64,000 nt of DNA from Blakeslea trispora (Eukaryota; Mucoromycota; Mucoromycetes; Mucorales; Choanephoraceae), in the NCBI GenBank assembly GCA_025331445.1, contig JAIWNE010000105.1, positions 1 to 64,000 on the forward strand, read 5' to 3'. Both the position numbers and the translations under genes were made by a program. Below are positions 47,939 through 60,964 of the stretch, one piece after another. How positions within the stretch are numbered: the first letter of the stretch is position 1; every line of letters starts with the position of its first letter. The notes beneath the pieces were generated by a model. That model was not told the DNA's origin. It searched no databases and saw nothing but the letters and a program-made list of their open reading frames with translations.

Positions 47939-48279
47939 CAGTCAAGCGAAAATTGAAAAATGATTTGTCCTGTAGGCTGTAGACATTTGTCTACAAGTGC
48001 TAAATTGACTTGGCGTAAAAAATGATGTGCTTATTAGCGATCTTTATGGTTTCTGTGGTCATTCTGAGCGCCAGATCATCAATTGTTTCAATAAAACACC
48101 CTTTTAGGCTCTGTCAGTTTCTTTCAATAGATTTGTATTGTTATACGCCAATTATGCTATGAAATTTTACGTCAAGTCAATTTAGCACTTGTAGACAAAT
48201 GTCTACAGCCTACAGGACAAATCATTTCTCAACTTTGGCCAATCATTTTTCAAAATGCCAATTTCAATAGGCTTGACTG
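47939..48279. mobile_element. 341-bp MITE with CAGTCAAGC ends
   Basis: Ends CAGTCAAGC and GCTTGACTG. Inside are long inverted arms: about 47958-48020 pairs with 48165-48228 almost perfectly, and the right arm carries about 34 extra bases near its tip. CAGTC-type ends and a TA on the left side fit a Tc1/mariner-derived MITE; the right-hand TA is not clean. Confidence 0.8.
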
Positions 48280-50085
48280 TTAATCAAAAGGCTTAACCAA
48301 TTGAGTTTCAAAAAGACGACTGAATTGGCTTTTCAAGAGCTTGATGAATCGAGTTTAAAAATCTGGTCGTAAAATGACCAATGGAGACTGGGAAACACTG
48401 CAAAATACAACTTTCTTAAACAGGTTTAGCGTAATTTCTTATTTTGGCTGTATGAAAAAGGTAGGACAAGAAAATAGATGTCTGTAAATGTGTGTGTAAT
48501 CAAAATAAGCTTTTTATTTCATTAGTATGATTATTATTACAATATAAGATTTAATAAATGACAACCCAGGAATTATCTTTAAATATCACTCAAACGATAG
48601 TCTAGATGAGTGTTTGAGTGGATGTCACCTGATTTAGAAATAAAATAGTAATTCAGGGGCATATTAAGATGATAAAAGTAAGACACCTTTTTTTTTATTT
48701 ATTTAAAATCATCTCAATGTAAATCAAAACCTTATTTGTTTAAGAAAACATAAGACAACACGCTATTACTCTATTGATGACTTTGTGTTATAGGCCAATG
48801 TGTCTCTTATTCATGCATCATAAATTATGAAACTCTTTTTTGGGGTCAGTGTGGAGTCTAAATTGTACTGTTATTTACTTGTGACAAGCCCTTTCTTCTT
48901 CCAATCAAGTGAAATTCATTCAATTTTCTACACTTGAACATGCTTATTTAAAAAACACAAGAAATTCGTTAAATCCGCGCTCTTTTTATTTTATTATTAT
49001 TATTCTTAAAAAGGAGAGAGAAAGAGGACAATAAGCTTATAAAGATTTGATCGATGTGTAAAATGCTACTTGCTTGTGTCACAACATATTTGTTAAGGGC
49101 ACATGTTTCTTATCAATCGTTGTTTTCATCTAATGGAAAAAAGAAACAATCCAAGCAATGAATTTTTTTTTGAAGTTCGGAACGAAATCCGTGATGATTA
49201 AAATAGTCTAAACCGAACACAGTCAAATGTGTTCTTTTATAGTTGACAAGAAAAGAGAGAATGATGCAATTCTCTCAAGATGAAAACATTGACAACAAAT
49301 AAATGACACAATCATTGACACATTCATCTTTTACCTGAAGGACAGTTGATAAACAGTAGTTAACAACAAAAAGGGGGAAAAGAAAGGATACACTGTCAAT
49401 CAAGACCAATTTAGGCTTTTTTTTTAAGCATAGGAAATAATGTGTATGTTCTCCTTAAAGCCAGGAAAAAAAAAGCAGGTGATCTTCTCTCTTTCTTTCC
49501 TTTTTCTTTCCTTTTTCTATCAGTTTCAACATCAAACGATTCATTTTAGCAAGGCTTGCTTGTGAAACAAAGCAGACATAATTCCCAAAGAACTGGTTCG
49601 TCTTTATTGTCTCTCTACCTTTCACAAAAAAAAAAAAAAAAGATAGATGAGGTCGGCATGACAACATTCACTAGATTCATGTCATAAATATGCTTAATGA
49701 ACGCGTCTTCAGTTGTCTCGAAAGAAAACACCAATAGACTCGAAATAACATTATTTCAAACTATAAATAAAACACACGCGAAATAATAAAACAGATAGTT
49801 GTGATACGCAAAAAAAAAGGAAAAAACTCATTGTGAATATTTAACCATTTTCTTTCTTTCTTTCTTTCTTTTTTTTTCTTTATAAAAAAAAAAAGTGTAT
49901 ATAATATCCCCCCCCCCTTTTTTTTTTATATATAAAAATATAAATATATTTAAAATACAAAAAAGAAAGAAAATTGTGTAGATAATCATATACACCTTCT
50001 CTTTATTATATCTAGTTTATACCTCTCTCTCTTTAAAAAGCCTTCCCCCCCATTTAGATATCCCCCTTTTTTCTTTTGTCTATAA
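48280..50085. other. Intergenic, low-complexity
   Basis: Poly-A/T and pyrimidine runs, and a CCCCCCCCC tract near 49910. No gene seen. Confidence 0.55.
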
Positions 50086-50646
50086 ATGCCTTCCAATACC
50101 AACCCAACAAAGACATCACCTATCCGAAACATCATTTTCTGCGATAAAAGAATAAAAAAACCTATCAGAAGAAGAAAGCCACATCATCTACAGAACAGAA
50201 AGCCAATTGATAAGCCAGTAGAAAAGAAGGGCAAATATGATGTAGAAGACATTCAGTCAGACCTCGATTATGCCTGCGATTCATTGGCTTCTATCAAAGT
50301 GGTCTATGACAGTCTAAAACACACCTATCTTGGTTGTCAGCCTCAGATTGAACAACACAAGGCCAACACACGTCTATGCGATATGGAGAAGGAACTGTTG
50401 ATTGCTTATGATGATATCAGTCTTCAGATAGCTCATCTCAAAAAGGATGTTGCTCGTCTCGAGAAAGAAATGGATCAAATTAAAAACACGGTCCAGACTG
50501 ATTCGTGTTCAGAGGCCTCGTCTGTCTTGTCATCGCCTTCTTCAAATACTCAATTCCTATTGGATGATTTCAATTTATTGAATTATGGAGGAAAACTAGA
50601 TGATTTTAGTCAACATCTTTTTCAGTACATGTCTTTACCCATTTGA
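50086..50646 (+). CDS. Basic N-terminus / coiled-coil protein of unknown function
   Basis: 186 aa, single exon, ATG 50086. Residues 1-50 are strongly basic (KKPIRRRKPHHLQNRK). Residues 55-145 form a likely coiled coil (LRLCDMEKELLIAYDDISLQIAHLKKDVARLEKEMDQIK region). The tail is serine-rich and ends in hydrophobic DFSQHLFQYMSLPI. No family recognised. Confidence 0.7.
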   Translation: MPSNTNPTKTSPIRNIIFCDKRIKKPIRRRKPHHLQNRKPIDKPVEKKGKYDVEDIQSDLDYACDSLASIKVVYDSLKHTYLGCQPQIEQHKANTRLCDMEKELLIAYDDISLQIAHLKKDVARLEKEMDQIKNTVQTDSCSEASSVLSSPSSNTQFLLDDFNLLNYGGKLDDFSQHLFQYMSLPI

Positions 50647-51019
50647 TTTGTTTATCAACTTACCACTATTTTTTTATACCTTTTTTTTTGTGTTTTTTTT
50701 TTTTTCTGTTTTTATGATTTCCGCCTTTTCTGTATGTTTTTCTTTATGCCCTCTCTTATTATTGTTATTGTATCAAGAATTCTAAGCAACATAAATAATA
50801 ATAATAAAAAAATTTGTCTGTTTATGAAATAAAAAACTTTTTTTTTTTATTATTATTATCTTTTTTTTTTTTTTTTTTTTTTTTTTATTTTGGGCTTATT
50901 CTCTTTCATATAAGCATCTATCTTGTCAACTTGTTTCCCGCTCTTTTTATTATATATTTTTTTTCTTACTGTATATATACACGCACACACACATACATAC
51001 ATCTATATATAAAATTAGA

Positions 51020-51764
51020 ATGAATTCAACTTTAGACAGACAAACACATCAACTTCAATATGGTTGGGTTTTTTGGTTTATGCATCGATCTCGGGGAGAA
51101 AAGATCACAAACTACGAAGGTGCCATGAAGAAGATTGCTACTTTTCAAACGGTACATTCCTATTGTTATTTCTTCAAATGACTTTCTGACACGCGCGCTT
51201 TTTTTTTTTAGATAGAAGAATTTTGGGCGGTTTATAGCCACCTTAGACGTCCTAGTGAATTACCTAATATTAGTGATTATCATCTATTCAAAGAAGGTGT
51301 TCGACCTGTTTGGGAGGTAAAAAAAAAAATAGAGTGTTAAAACCATGTTTAGGAAACTGATCAAGAAAAAAAAAAGGATGATGTCAATATTCAAGGCGGA
51401 AAATGGATTGTTCGAGTGAAAAAGGGATTAGCAGGCAGATATTGGGAATCATTAGTCTTGGCTATCATTGGAGATCAATTTGATGTGCAAGATGAGATTT
51501 GTGGTGCTGTTCTGTCTATTCGTGGATCAGAAGATATCATCTCCGTTTGGAACAAGACATCTTCTAATGGCAAAATTAATTTAAAAATCAGGTATAGAGT
51601 CTGGATGATAAGGAAATAGCATGTTTTATTGACGCCTATCTATCTAAAGGGATACCATCAAGAAACATTTGAATTTACCAGCCGAAACAACCATGGAATA
51701 CAAGACACACAATGATGCACTTCGAGATAATTCTAGTTTCCGTAATACAGATGTATTTCGATGA
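51020..51764 (+). CDS. eIF4E2/4EHP-type cap-binding protein (4 exons)
   Basis: Exons 51020-51151, 51212-51316, 51353-51591, 51650-51764; 196 aa. The eIF4E fold is clear: HQLQYGWVFWFMHR (first core Trp region), TIEEFWAVYSHLRRPSEL, YHLFKEGVRPVWE (cap-stacking Trp followed by Glu), GGKWIVRVKK, RYWESLVLAIIGDQF and CGAVLSIRGSEDIISVWNK. The spelling HLxRPSxLP and WESLVLAIIG are of class II (4EHP/nCBP) rather than class I eIF4E. Class II proteins bind the m7G cap and usually repress or tune translation of chosen mRNAs in the cytoplasm. Small introns of 36-60 nt. Confidence 0.9.
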
Positions 51765-53058
51765 AATAAACATCATTTTCTATATACAAGCAAGAAGAAA
51801 AATCGAACCTTTGTAACAATAATAAAAACATACATACTATCACGACGGGAGGGTTTATGATGACATTACTGCTTTGTAAAGAAGTATATATGTATATAAC
51901 AAGCCAACATATTGGATGAAGAAGGTATTCAAGTAATTGGACTATTTCTCTCTCTCTTTTTAGCATTACTCTGATAAAAAAAAAAAGCGTATGTTCCAGT
52001 TGTATCAAGAGAATATCTGTATGTATTTGGAGGGAGGGAGGAGGGAATCGACTTTTTATAGGCTATACAAGAATCATTTAATTTTTCTGAATTTGAGTAA
52101 AAATAAAGGGTCGTTTAATGTCATAACTCTATCAAGAATTTGTTCTTGACCTTTTATCAAAACAGACATGTAATAATTGACAAATTGCATGTCTCGTTTG
52201 AACTATTGACTGTATCCTCAGCTTTAAAGACCAATTTTAGGGTCCCTAAAAGGAGGGATTATGCCTTCATTTCCATGGTTATTCTTGGGATGGCCTTTTC
52301 TCTCTCTCTTTATCATTGAGCAGAAAAACTATGGTGCATTCACAAGCCTCGAATTACCAAATCGAACTCAAATACATCCAAGTGACAAAAACAACTCTTC
52401 TAGTACACTGTACAATAGACTACTGGAAACCCTCCATAAGTGATTCTGAGCATATTTTGCTTGGCATGGCTGAACCTGAATTATCTTGTGAATTGCTATC
52501 TATATTTGTACAGTAAAGATCGACATCCTAATTGGATCAGGTAGCATTGAAGCTAGTCTAGAGGAATGGCATGTACAGAGTGCGATGAATCTGGACTATA
52601 AAGGAAGGTAAAATAACTAACAAGAAGCTAACATCTAGAATAACATGCATCACTCTCATATCCAGATTTAGCTATAGACTAAAAGACTGAGGTGAAATCA
52701 AGGATGGGAACAGCAAAAGCAATACTCTTAAAACAATCATCATTCTCTTTCTTCTTCAGTCTTCTTTAGTTACTCTGCACAGCAAACACCAACTGAATTT
52801 ATCGAATTTCCCGGAACGACTAACTTCTCCTTGACTCTCTCCTTTTGTCTTTGACACTTGAAGGGCTTTGAAAGACTGAAGAAAGTAATTTGAAATAAAC
52901 ATGCAATCTATTTCCGGAAATGGTGTGTAACTAATAAAATAAAAAGGGGCGAAGAGAAACTTCTCTTTTTCTTTGCCTTCTTTTTTATATATAAGCTTTT
53001 TTTTTCAAAAAAAAAAAAGAACCTTTCTCCTTGCTTCCATCTGTTTAAACATCACGAG
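51765..53058. other. Intergenic with a gene-like but unplaced patch
   Basis: 52316-52610 has protein-like composition on the plus strand (…HCTIDYWKPSIS…, then IGSGSIEASLEEWH) but no consistent frame, start or stop. It may be a decayed gene. Elsewhere AT-rich. Confidence 0.4.
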
Positions 53059-56000
53059 ATGGATCCTTACTATGAAAGCATGGCAGGCGAGGAATGTGAA
53101 GATCCTCATTGTCATGGTTGTCAAAAGCCTATTGAAGATGGATCTGTTGTTCAGTTTGGCGATGGGATTTGGCATTTCGAATGGTAACATTAATCAATTA
53201 AAAATCAATAAATGAATACACACCTTAATTATTCTTCAATTTCTCTTTCTCTCTCTCTCTCTCTTTTTTTATATGTATATATGATCTATTCATTATTAGC
53301 TTTCGTTGTGCCAAATGTCAAAAACTAGTTGAATGCTATAGTAATCTATTACTATTGAGAGACGGCAGTCCTATTTGTGAAGATTGTTCTTATAGCTGTA
53401 GTGTTTGTCACAAAACAATTAAAGATGAGGCTATTATGACAGGTTCAATTTAAGCTTTTTTATTTGTATATATATTGCAATGTGTTAATTTTTTTTTTTG
53501 AAATAGGTGACCAAGCGTATCATGCAGATTGTTTCCGATGTATTCAATGTGATAAAAAGATTAACGATCTTGTGTTTACTCAGACAAACAAGGTATAAAA
53601 AAGATAGATGCTGTCTCCAGAAATGACTCAATCTGTTGCTAGGGAATTTACTGTACCAAATGCCATGAAATGAAAAAACAACTTCGGCTTAAAAAGCGAG
53701 ATGATCGTACTCATGTAAAACTAGGATTAACTTCAGCTTTGTTTCAATTCATCTCATTTTTTATTTTTTTATAGAGTAAAAACGCAACACCTGAAAATGG
53801 TAAATGGGTACCTCCTGTGCCACCATCTCAACCCCAATTTTTAGGATTTCGAAGCTCCTCTACAAATTCAATTGTCAATGCCTATATTGAAGACACAGTA
53901 ACCAATACAGCCATCAAGTCTCGAGATATCTCAGCGCTCAATGATATACTGATGACGCAAAGATCAAGTGAAGAAAACTATCGCTCCTCTCTCGATGGTC
54001 CTTTGGATACAGCCGAGAATCAGGATGATCCTGCTCAGGTACAGGATCTTAAACGAGAATTGACCGAGACAAAAACTCGTTTAAAGGAGGTGATTGGAAA
54101 GTTTAATAAGATCAAGGTAAATTTTTCTTTAAAAAAAATTGATAGGAGATTTATCTTATTGAACAAAACAATCCGTAGACCATCAGTCGAAATGCACTGG
54201 ATGAATTTCATATGGTCAAAGATCTTTATGCAATGGAAGTTCAAGCAAGACGTGAGGCTGAAACACAGATTGTTCGACTCAAGAGTGAACTTGAATTCTA
54301 TCATCAAGCCTCACTCTTTAACGGATCAGAGTTTATTGAATTCAGTAAAGAAGAGATTCAGGAACTCAGCAAGACACGTACCCATCTAGAAGAAACGTGC
54401 CATCAACTGAGAGTAGAACGGGATAGTCTAGTGTCTGATTTTGAGAGACATGCCGGTGATGTTCACAAATTACTGGCCAATCAGAAGCCGCACGAGCTGC
54501 ATTGGGAACGACTGCAACAAGCCTATCAACAACAACTAGATTCAATGCAAAAGGAAGTGATGACCACCAAGTCAAGTTTCACAAAACTCATGAAGGAAAG
54601 AGAAGAAATCATCTCGGACATGATCCTACTTAACTCGAAAAATGCTGAGCTGTCCAAGTTAAACAATGACCTATCACGTCGAATGACCGAAAGAGAACAG
54701 GAAGCAAAGGCTGTGTTTGCAGGTACAAACTTCCTGTCTGATAACGTGGAATCATCAGCTGCAAATGAGGAAAAGAAACTCTACAGGCATCGACGTAATC
54801 TCTCGACAGGTTCTATCAATCTAGCTCAGTCCAATTCTCTAGCCGACATCAAACCACCTGAGACACCTACCAAGGTAGCACAACGAGATAGCTTCAATGG
54901 ATCAGCAGCACCTAAACTATTTAAATTCAGAAGAAACAAGAGTCTATCTTCCAAGAACAAAATGACGCAACGACAGCAGAGTCTAGAGACAAGTGCATCT
55001 CATGATAACAAACTCGAGCAGGCCTCAGAGAAGAAGGAGATGGAAAACACACGTCCGGCTGGTAAACATCATTTTGCACAACAGAAATTTTTGAGACCTA
55101 GTAAATGTGAATCATGTGGTGAAAAGATGTGGCGAGTGAATGAATTAAAGTGTATAGGTAAGGTTGTGATGATGTTTTAGATGCTTAATCTATCTGACTT
55201 GTTTAAGAATAGAATGTGGTATTGCATGTCATGCTAAATGTACTTATGGTGTACCACAAGCATGTTATCGAAAGGCAAGTACAGATGGCAGTCGATCTGA
55301 CCTTGATGGTGCTCCTCTTATGTTTGGTAATGATCTGGCTAAACAGATTCAAGCTGAAAAGAGTAAGATTCCTATGATTGTAGAGAAATGTATAGAATCA
55401 GTGGAAGCCAGAGGTAACAAAGACCATGAAATAGATAGATAGCAAAAAATTAAGCCAATTTATATTTTTTTTTTCTAAAAAAAAAAAGGCATGGATTATG
55501 AAGGCATCTATCGTAAATCGGGAGGTGTAGGACAGATGAGACAGATTCAACAAGCCTTTGAAAAGGGAGAAATACTAGACTTGATTGACGAAGAGAAATG
55601 GAATGATATCTGTGCTGTCACCAGTGTGCTTAAGCAATATTTTAGAGATCTACCTAATCCACTTTTTACTTTTGAATTACATCCTAAATTTATAGACGCT
55701 ATGAGTAAGATCTTGATATTGCTTTTCTATTTCAATATTAAACTGACATTCTCTATAGTGATTGATGATAGTCAAGAACAACTTCAGGCTGTGAGTCAAT
55801 TGATTCAAACACTACCTATTGAAAACTTCAATACGCTGAAATATCTGATGGAACACTTAGACAGGTACAATCGATTCGAGAAAGGCTAGTCTCTTGATAG
55901 ATGCTAATGATGTCTTATTTAGAGTACAACAGAGAAATAAGGAGAATTTGATGACATCTAAAAACTTGGCAGTCATCTTTGGCCCTACCTTACTTCGAGC

Positions 56001-56331
56001 CAAAGACATGAATCGTGATTTATTAGAAATGAGCCACAAGATCAATGTGATTGAATATATCCTCAACCATTTAGAGTCTGTTTTTGTGATTGAAGTCATC
56101 ACAAACACGACAGATCATCGTCGCGCTCATTTACCTCCTCTTCAACGTGGTGAAGACCTAACAGCCTTATTGAACACATACCACCAACACTCTCAAAACA
56201 CAGCGAATCATAGCAGTGATAACAGTACCAAGTCCGAGGAAGAAGGATCATCCAAGTTGGGGCAAAGTCTGAATGATGCTGTTCTTTCTTTACCAGCAGT
56301 GCCTCCTAGACAAAATGCAAATTATATCTAA
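53059..56331 (+). CDS. LIM-LIM-coiled coil-C1-RhoGAP protein (10 exons)
   Basis: Exons: 53059-53183, 53300-53442, 53507-53592, 53643-53714, 53775-54116, 54179-55157, 55213-55413, 55489-55704, 55759-55864, 55923-56331; frame closes at every junction, 892 aa. Two LIM domains (HCHGCQKPI...WHFECFRCAKC; YSCSVCHKT...YHADCFRCIQC...YCTKCH) are followed by a long coiled coil (about 250-420), a C1 domain (HHFAQQKFLRPSKCESCGEK...CGIACHAKC) and RhoGAP with Arg finger GIYRKSG, VLKQYFRDLPNPLF and NLAVIFGPTLLR. Architecture matches fungal Rga1-type GAPs, which switch off Rho/Cdc42 GTPases at the cortex during polarised growth. All key GAP residues are present. Confidence 0.92.
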
Positions 56332-56459
56332 CATTTTCTTATTATTGTAATCTACGTTTTATTATCATTAAAGGAAATCACCTCCTGCCTTTTCTTCTTC
56401 TCTAAAGTGCATTTTATTTACAAATATTTATATATATAAACAGAATATCCATCTGTTGA

Positions 56460-57970
56460 TTAAATCATGCCTACACCCCATTTCTTGACAATATCGGGGC
56501 AATTATGCTTTAACACTGCTTCAGTTACTTGAGCAGATTCCATCATCAACTTGGTCATACGAAATTCTTTAGGACATTTACCAACCATATCAATAGGACA
56601 CACAAGTTCAAGTAGCTGTAAATTCTCAAAAGCCTAAAGAAAAAAGAGAGAAAAGGAAAGCTTGAATATAGTCATGTCTTACATTATTAGCTATTACCTT
56701 TAAAGCCACTTGTTTCTTATATAGCTTAATGCCTGTTGTCTGACTCTTGAGTTGTGCATTATTGGCAAATTCCTTATATTCATCATAGACCATTTGAAAG
56801 TTAAAGGTAGTGATGTCTCTTTCAAGTAGCTTTTTCATACTGATGATCAGCACAATCTCTAGCAGGGCAATTCCCTTTAACAATTCAGTCTTTGAGTCGG
56901 CCCTTTGAGTCAAACTGGCTTCAACAAAATCATCTACAGACAAATAAGGCGCAACAGCAGCAAGCCTACAGACAGGATAAAACTGCGTTTTTCAAGTAAG
57001 CATGTCATTCAAAACAACCTTTTCAGAATACTTTACACAAATCTTATGAAACATACGGACATCTTTTGAGATATCAAAAATACGCCTCAATATACTGTTG
57101 ACTGTTGGATTCTGAAATAATCGATCCAGTGCATGGTTGTAAGATTGGCTGCCCTTGTAGCTAGAAGGAAGCAAAAGGGTTTCTTTGGCAATTTCGACAA
57201 ATTGACCAAAATGAGAGGAAGGAAAGAGATAGATTTGGCGATGTGAGAACCGAGACTTCACACGTTTCTCAAGCAACTCTAGGGTATCAATTCGACAGGT
57301 CAGACCAATAACTGCCATTGGGTTCTGTGCACTTTGTGCTGCATCAAATAGGTTGTAAAGAAGCGCTTGTTTTGGGTGTTCTGCAAATAAATCAAATTCA
57401 TCCAGAATGAACAAGACAGGCAAAGAAGATCGACTGCCTGATTTCAACAATGATAATAGATAGTCAAATGAATCTGCAAAGGATGTCTACAGAAAAATAA
57501 AAGTAAGAATCGCACTTTGTCTTGTTTAAAAAGGGGATAATTACAAAAGCTCTGTCGGGTTGTTCTTCAATAGCCAATTGACGAGCAATCTCATTCAAAG
57601 CTAACCGATCGCTTGTCTCGGTCAATCCGTTCAACTTGACGATGCAAAAGTCTTTATGGATCTTTTGAAGATCACGAATAACAGATCGAACAAGTGCTGT
57701 CTTGCCTGTGCCTCGATTGCCGATCAATAAGCATGAGTTACTTTCACCTTTGGTCACTGTCTGTCGTAAGAGTGTGTAGAGTGTATTGTATTCGTTTTCA
57801 AGACCATGAAGCTGTGTAGGTAACTCGACACCATTCAGACGAGCCAATAAAAGACGATGCACCAAGAGTCGATCAATACTGTCTGTTTCTTTATCTGTGA
57901 TCTTGGCAAGTTTGGGCTGAAATTCTTTCAGATCGTCAATACTACTTTCTTCGATTGTGCGCTTGGCCAT
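56460..57970 (-). CDS. ORC4: Origin recognition complex subunit 4 (4 exons)
   Basis: Minus-strand exons 57970-57545, 57486-57037, 56982-56698, 56633-56460; 444 aa. AAA+ ATPase with Walker A IGNRGTGKTAL and Walker B VLFILDEFDLF, a sensor-type TCRIDTLELLEKRVKSRF segment, then the ORC4 winged-helix region (DSKTELLKGIALLEIVLIISMKKL, FNFQMVYDEYKEF, AFENLQLLELV). The third exon junction was chosen (GTAAAG...CGCAG) because it alone restores the family spacing after DVRMFHKIC. ORC marks replication origins. Tail to tail with the RhoGAP gene, 128 bp between stops. Confidence 0.93.
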
Positions 57971-58791
57971 CTTTTTCTATATGTTTATTCAAAAATAAAC
58001 TAAAAAAATACACTCTTCTATTGAACGATTTCAAAAAATATTGTAGCAGTCTCTTGATTAAAAAAAAAAAAGGGGCACTGTTTTTATGCAAAAAAAAAGG
58101 TCGCTAATCGTTCAATAAGTGGTCATGCAAGGAACTTGAGTAAGACAAATTTGATCATAGTCAGCATACTCTTAATGACTGCAATCATAAGCCATTTTAT
58201 AAGATAATGATGAATAACGAAATTACTCTTTTCTTTCTCCTTCAAATACACTTTTAACCAAATAGCGTTCAGAGTCCAAGTGAAAAACCAGTAATAGAAA
58301 CAACATCAGCTTAATCATTTTATTGCAGAGAATAAGACAAACCTCACACAGTGGTAATATAAACTACAGTTTTAAGCCGATGTATTTTCTTTTTCACATT
58401 GTAGTGAGCCCGGTTTACTAATGTCCCTAGAAGATCACAAAAAGTTGAACAATCATCTGGTTACTTTGATCTGATAGTCAGATGTATACTTGATCAAAAC
58501 AAAACAAAGGTGAATAATAGTGTATTTTTAGAAGAACATCATAGTGACAGTTCATCTTGATATTAGTCACAAAGTAAAACAACATTCAGCAAGATTCACT
58601 CACAATAATCAAAGTTGGAGCTATTACGACTACAAACATGCTAGCTGATTCGTCGCGTTGTCGGTTCTTCTGCTACTACTGCTGTTGGTAATGCTGCTAT
58701 TGTACATAAAGAGAACACACTTTTCTTTTGTGCTCCAAAATCAAAATTGAGGCTGAACATGATGTTGTACGAGCAAATCACACTATAAAGC
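57971..58791. other. Intergenic, probable divergent promoter region
   Basis: Lies between the starts of ORC4 (minus) and the F-box-like gene (plus). No gene seen. Confidence 0.5.
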
Positions 58792-60489
58792 ATGGTCATC
58801 ACTGCTTTTTTATTTTTCTTTCTTCTTTGTCCATTTCTAATGATTCATCTTTTACCAGCCGAAATAGTAGATCGCATCAGTACTTTTCTTGAGAGAGGCG
58901 ATTTATACCAACTGACCAATACAAATTATGCACTCCACAACCTATGTGTCATCTACTTGTATAAAAAGATTGATTGTTGCTCTCTTAAAGGACTGGAAGA
59001 TTTCTTGAGGATAACCAGACACTTTGGGCTTGTCAAGAGCCTTTCTATTTCAACTGGCTTTGATCGACAGTGCCAACTGCCTGATCTTCCTACCTATTTA
59101 CCCTTTTTGACATCTCTTACTCTAAACGTCTACTCTAAACTAACTTTATCTAACCTCTCCACCTTTCAACACCTCAATGCATTGACCATTGAAATATGGG
59201 TTGATGATGCACCTTTTCTTCCTCATCTCCTCTCTGTCACATCATATCTAACTTACCTCAACGTGCGTCAAGTATACAATTCACTTGACTGGCTGAGCAA
59301 TCTCCATCAGCTATGTCCTCACTTGGAACATGTGGGTATCGTCATTGATAGGATCGAATCACTGGCTGTCACTGATTTTGTTCCTGACCGTCCATTCGAG
59401 AAACTCAAATCGTTCAACCTTAAATCAATTTTCGATTTACCGCAGCACCAGCGATGGCTTCAATTTATTGCCAATCGATTCCCAAACATAGAGTGTTTAA
59501 AGCTTGAATCCGGAATGCCTGAAAGAACCGAAAGAACTCCGTATCCAGCAAAGTTCTACGATTGGTTTTTCTTGAGCTGTCCTTACTTGATGCAATTTGA
59601 ATGGTTCAATATAGTGCCTGATGATCCATTTCTCTCAAGACTGAACGACAAACAACGACAAGCACAAGAACTATCTCTGATGAGCCTTGAGGCTACTAAA
59701 GTGCTTCTTTTTCCATTCAAGGCATCCAGTTCAATTTACCTCTCTACTCTCATCAATCTAGAGATCCAAATACCCATTAGCATGTCTTGTGACACATTCA
59801 TTCAGTCTCTAGCCGCAGTATGTTCTCAGCTGCGGCAGTTGAAACTGAGTAGCCTTCTTAATTTTACCGCCAATGTCTTATCCATCCATACTCTGCTAGA
59901 TCTCTTTCAAGACTTGAATACACTTCAGTTAAACGGTTTCGAACTGTATGTAAACCATGATAAACAACAGGAGCAACAAAAGAGGCAGGCTACTATTTCG
60001 CATCCACTCAAGAAAATAAGTCTAAGAAATGGTGGTGTGTCTTGTAGCTTATTTGATTCTATTGGACGTAGATGTCCTGATATTCAGTGTATCGTCTTGG
60101 ATCAAGTAGTACAAACCGAGAAGGACAGAATGAAAATTCATTTACCATGTCATACACTAATAGAAGTTGATATAACTGATGTGCGTTTTGTCAGTGGTCA
60201 TGCTCAACTACAGTCACTTCAGATACAACAGAAAGAAAGGACAGACTGGTACTTTAGACAGAAAGAAGAAGCATTTACCATATGGAAGCACCTATCAACA
60301 ACAACATCTAAAGAGCTGAATTATCCTCGGAAGCAAACAGCCAACCTTCATTTGTCTCCAATATACCCCTTCTTGCTAGACTCTGATGCAACTGAAAGCT
60401 GTGATTCACTGAATACAACGAATGGCTGCCTAAGTCTTGTATGTCAATCTATTCAGTCACTCTATATCAATGATAAAAAGTTACGTTGA
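58792..60489 (+). CDS. F-box-like, leucine-rich-repeat-like protein
   Basis: 565 aa, single exon. A second ATG at 58840 gives MIHLLPAEIVDRISTFLERGDLYQLTNTNY, a good F-box start, and may be the real initiator because the 16 residues before it are merely hydrophobic. After the F-box (about 17-60), imperfect leucine-rich segments run to the end (LTSLTLNVYSKLTLSNL, LRQLKLSSLLNF, LNTLQLNGFEL). Such proteins usually act as substrate receptors of SCF ubiquitin ligases. Substrate unknown; this is a common fungal expanded family. Confidence 0.8.
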   Translation: MVITAFLFFFLLCPFLMIHLLPAEIVDRISTFLERGDLYQLTNTNYALHNLCVIYLYKKIDCCSLKGLEDFLRITRHFGLVKSLSISTGFDRQCQLPDLPTYLPFLTSLTLNVYSKLTLSNLSTFQHLNALTIEIWVDDAPFLPHLLSVTSYLTYLNVRQVYNSLDWLSNLHQLCPHLEHVGIVIDRIESLAVTDFVPDRPFEKLKSFNLKSIFDLPQHQRWLQFIANRFPNIECLKLESGMPERTERTPYPAKFYDWFFLSCPYLMQFEWFNIVPDDPFLSRLNDKQRQAQELSLMSLEATKVLLFPFKASSSIYLSTLINLEIQIPISMSCDTFIQSLAAVCSQLRQLKLSSLLNFTANVLSIHTLLDLFQDLNTLQLNGFELYVNHDKQQEQQKRQATISHPLKKISLRNGGVSCSLFDSIGRRCPDIQCIVLDQVVQTEKDRMKIHLPCHTLIEVDITDVRFVSGHAQLQSLQIQQKERTDWYFRQKEEAFTIWKHLSTTTSKELNYPRKQTANLHLSPIYPFLLDSDATESCDSLNTTNGCLSLVCQSIQSLYINDKKLR

Positions 60490-60759
60490 ATCATGTCAAT
60501 AACTGATATAACAATAAACGAATTCTATTGGCCAAGAAAAAAGAAAAGACATAATCGAAAGAACAATGACGTAAAAAACAAAGAGAGAGAGATAGAAATA
60601 GTGCTTAAAAGCTATTCTTCTTCATTCTAAGCCTTTAAGAAACAGAAATCTATATTTCATGTTGAAACATAAACACTCACATTTTATTGCTGATAGTTAA
60701 AAAAAAAAGAGAGGGAGAGGCTCATTTTTCTTTCAATTTCTTTGATTTTGATTTATTTG

Positions 60760-60907
60760 GAAATATTCCAGAAACTATTTTCTCCCCAATTTGCATGATT
60801 TTTCTCGCATTTTCTTTCATGCAAGAAATAAACTAGAAATTTGTAGAAATTACTATAAATGTAAACTAATTTCTAGAATTTTTCTTTCTCAAAAACTATA
60901 TAAAAGT
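60760..60907 (+). promoter_or_regulatory. Heat-shock elements and TATA box of the Hsp20 gene
   Basis: TTCnnGAA pairs at 60766-60773 and 60871-60878 (the second followed by TTC at 60882), and GAA blocks spaced about 10 nt at 60825, 60836 and 60846. These fit nGAAn-type HSE arrays bound by heat-shock factor. A TATATAAAAG TATA box lies at 60898-60907, about 60 nt before the ATG. Confidence 0.7.
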
Positions 60908-60964
60908 AACCAGTTTCCTTCTGTCCTCCCTTCATCATCTATATCGATTAACAAGAAAAAGAAA

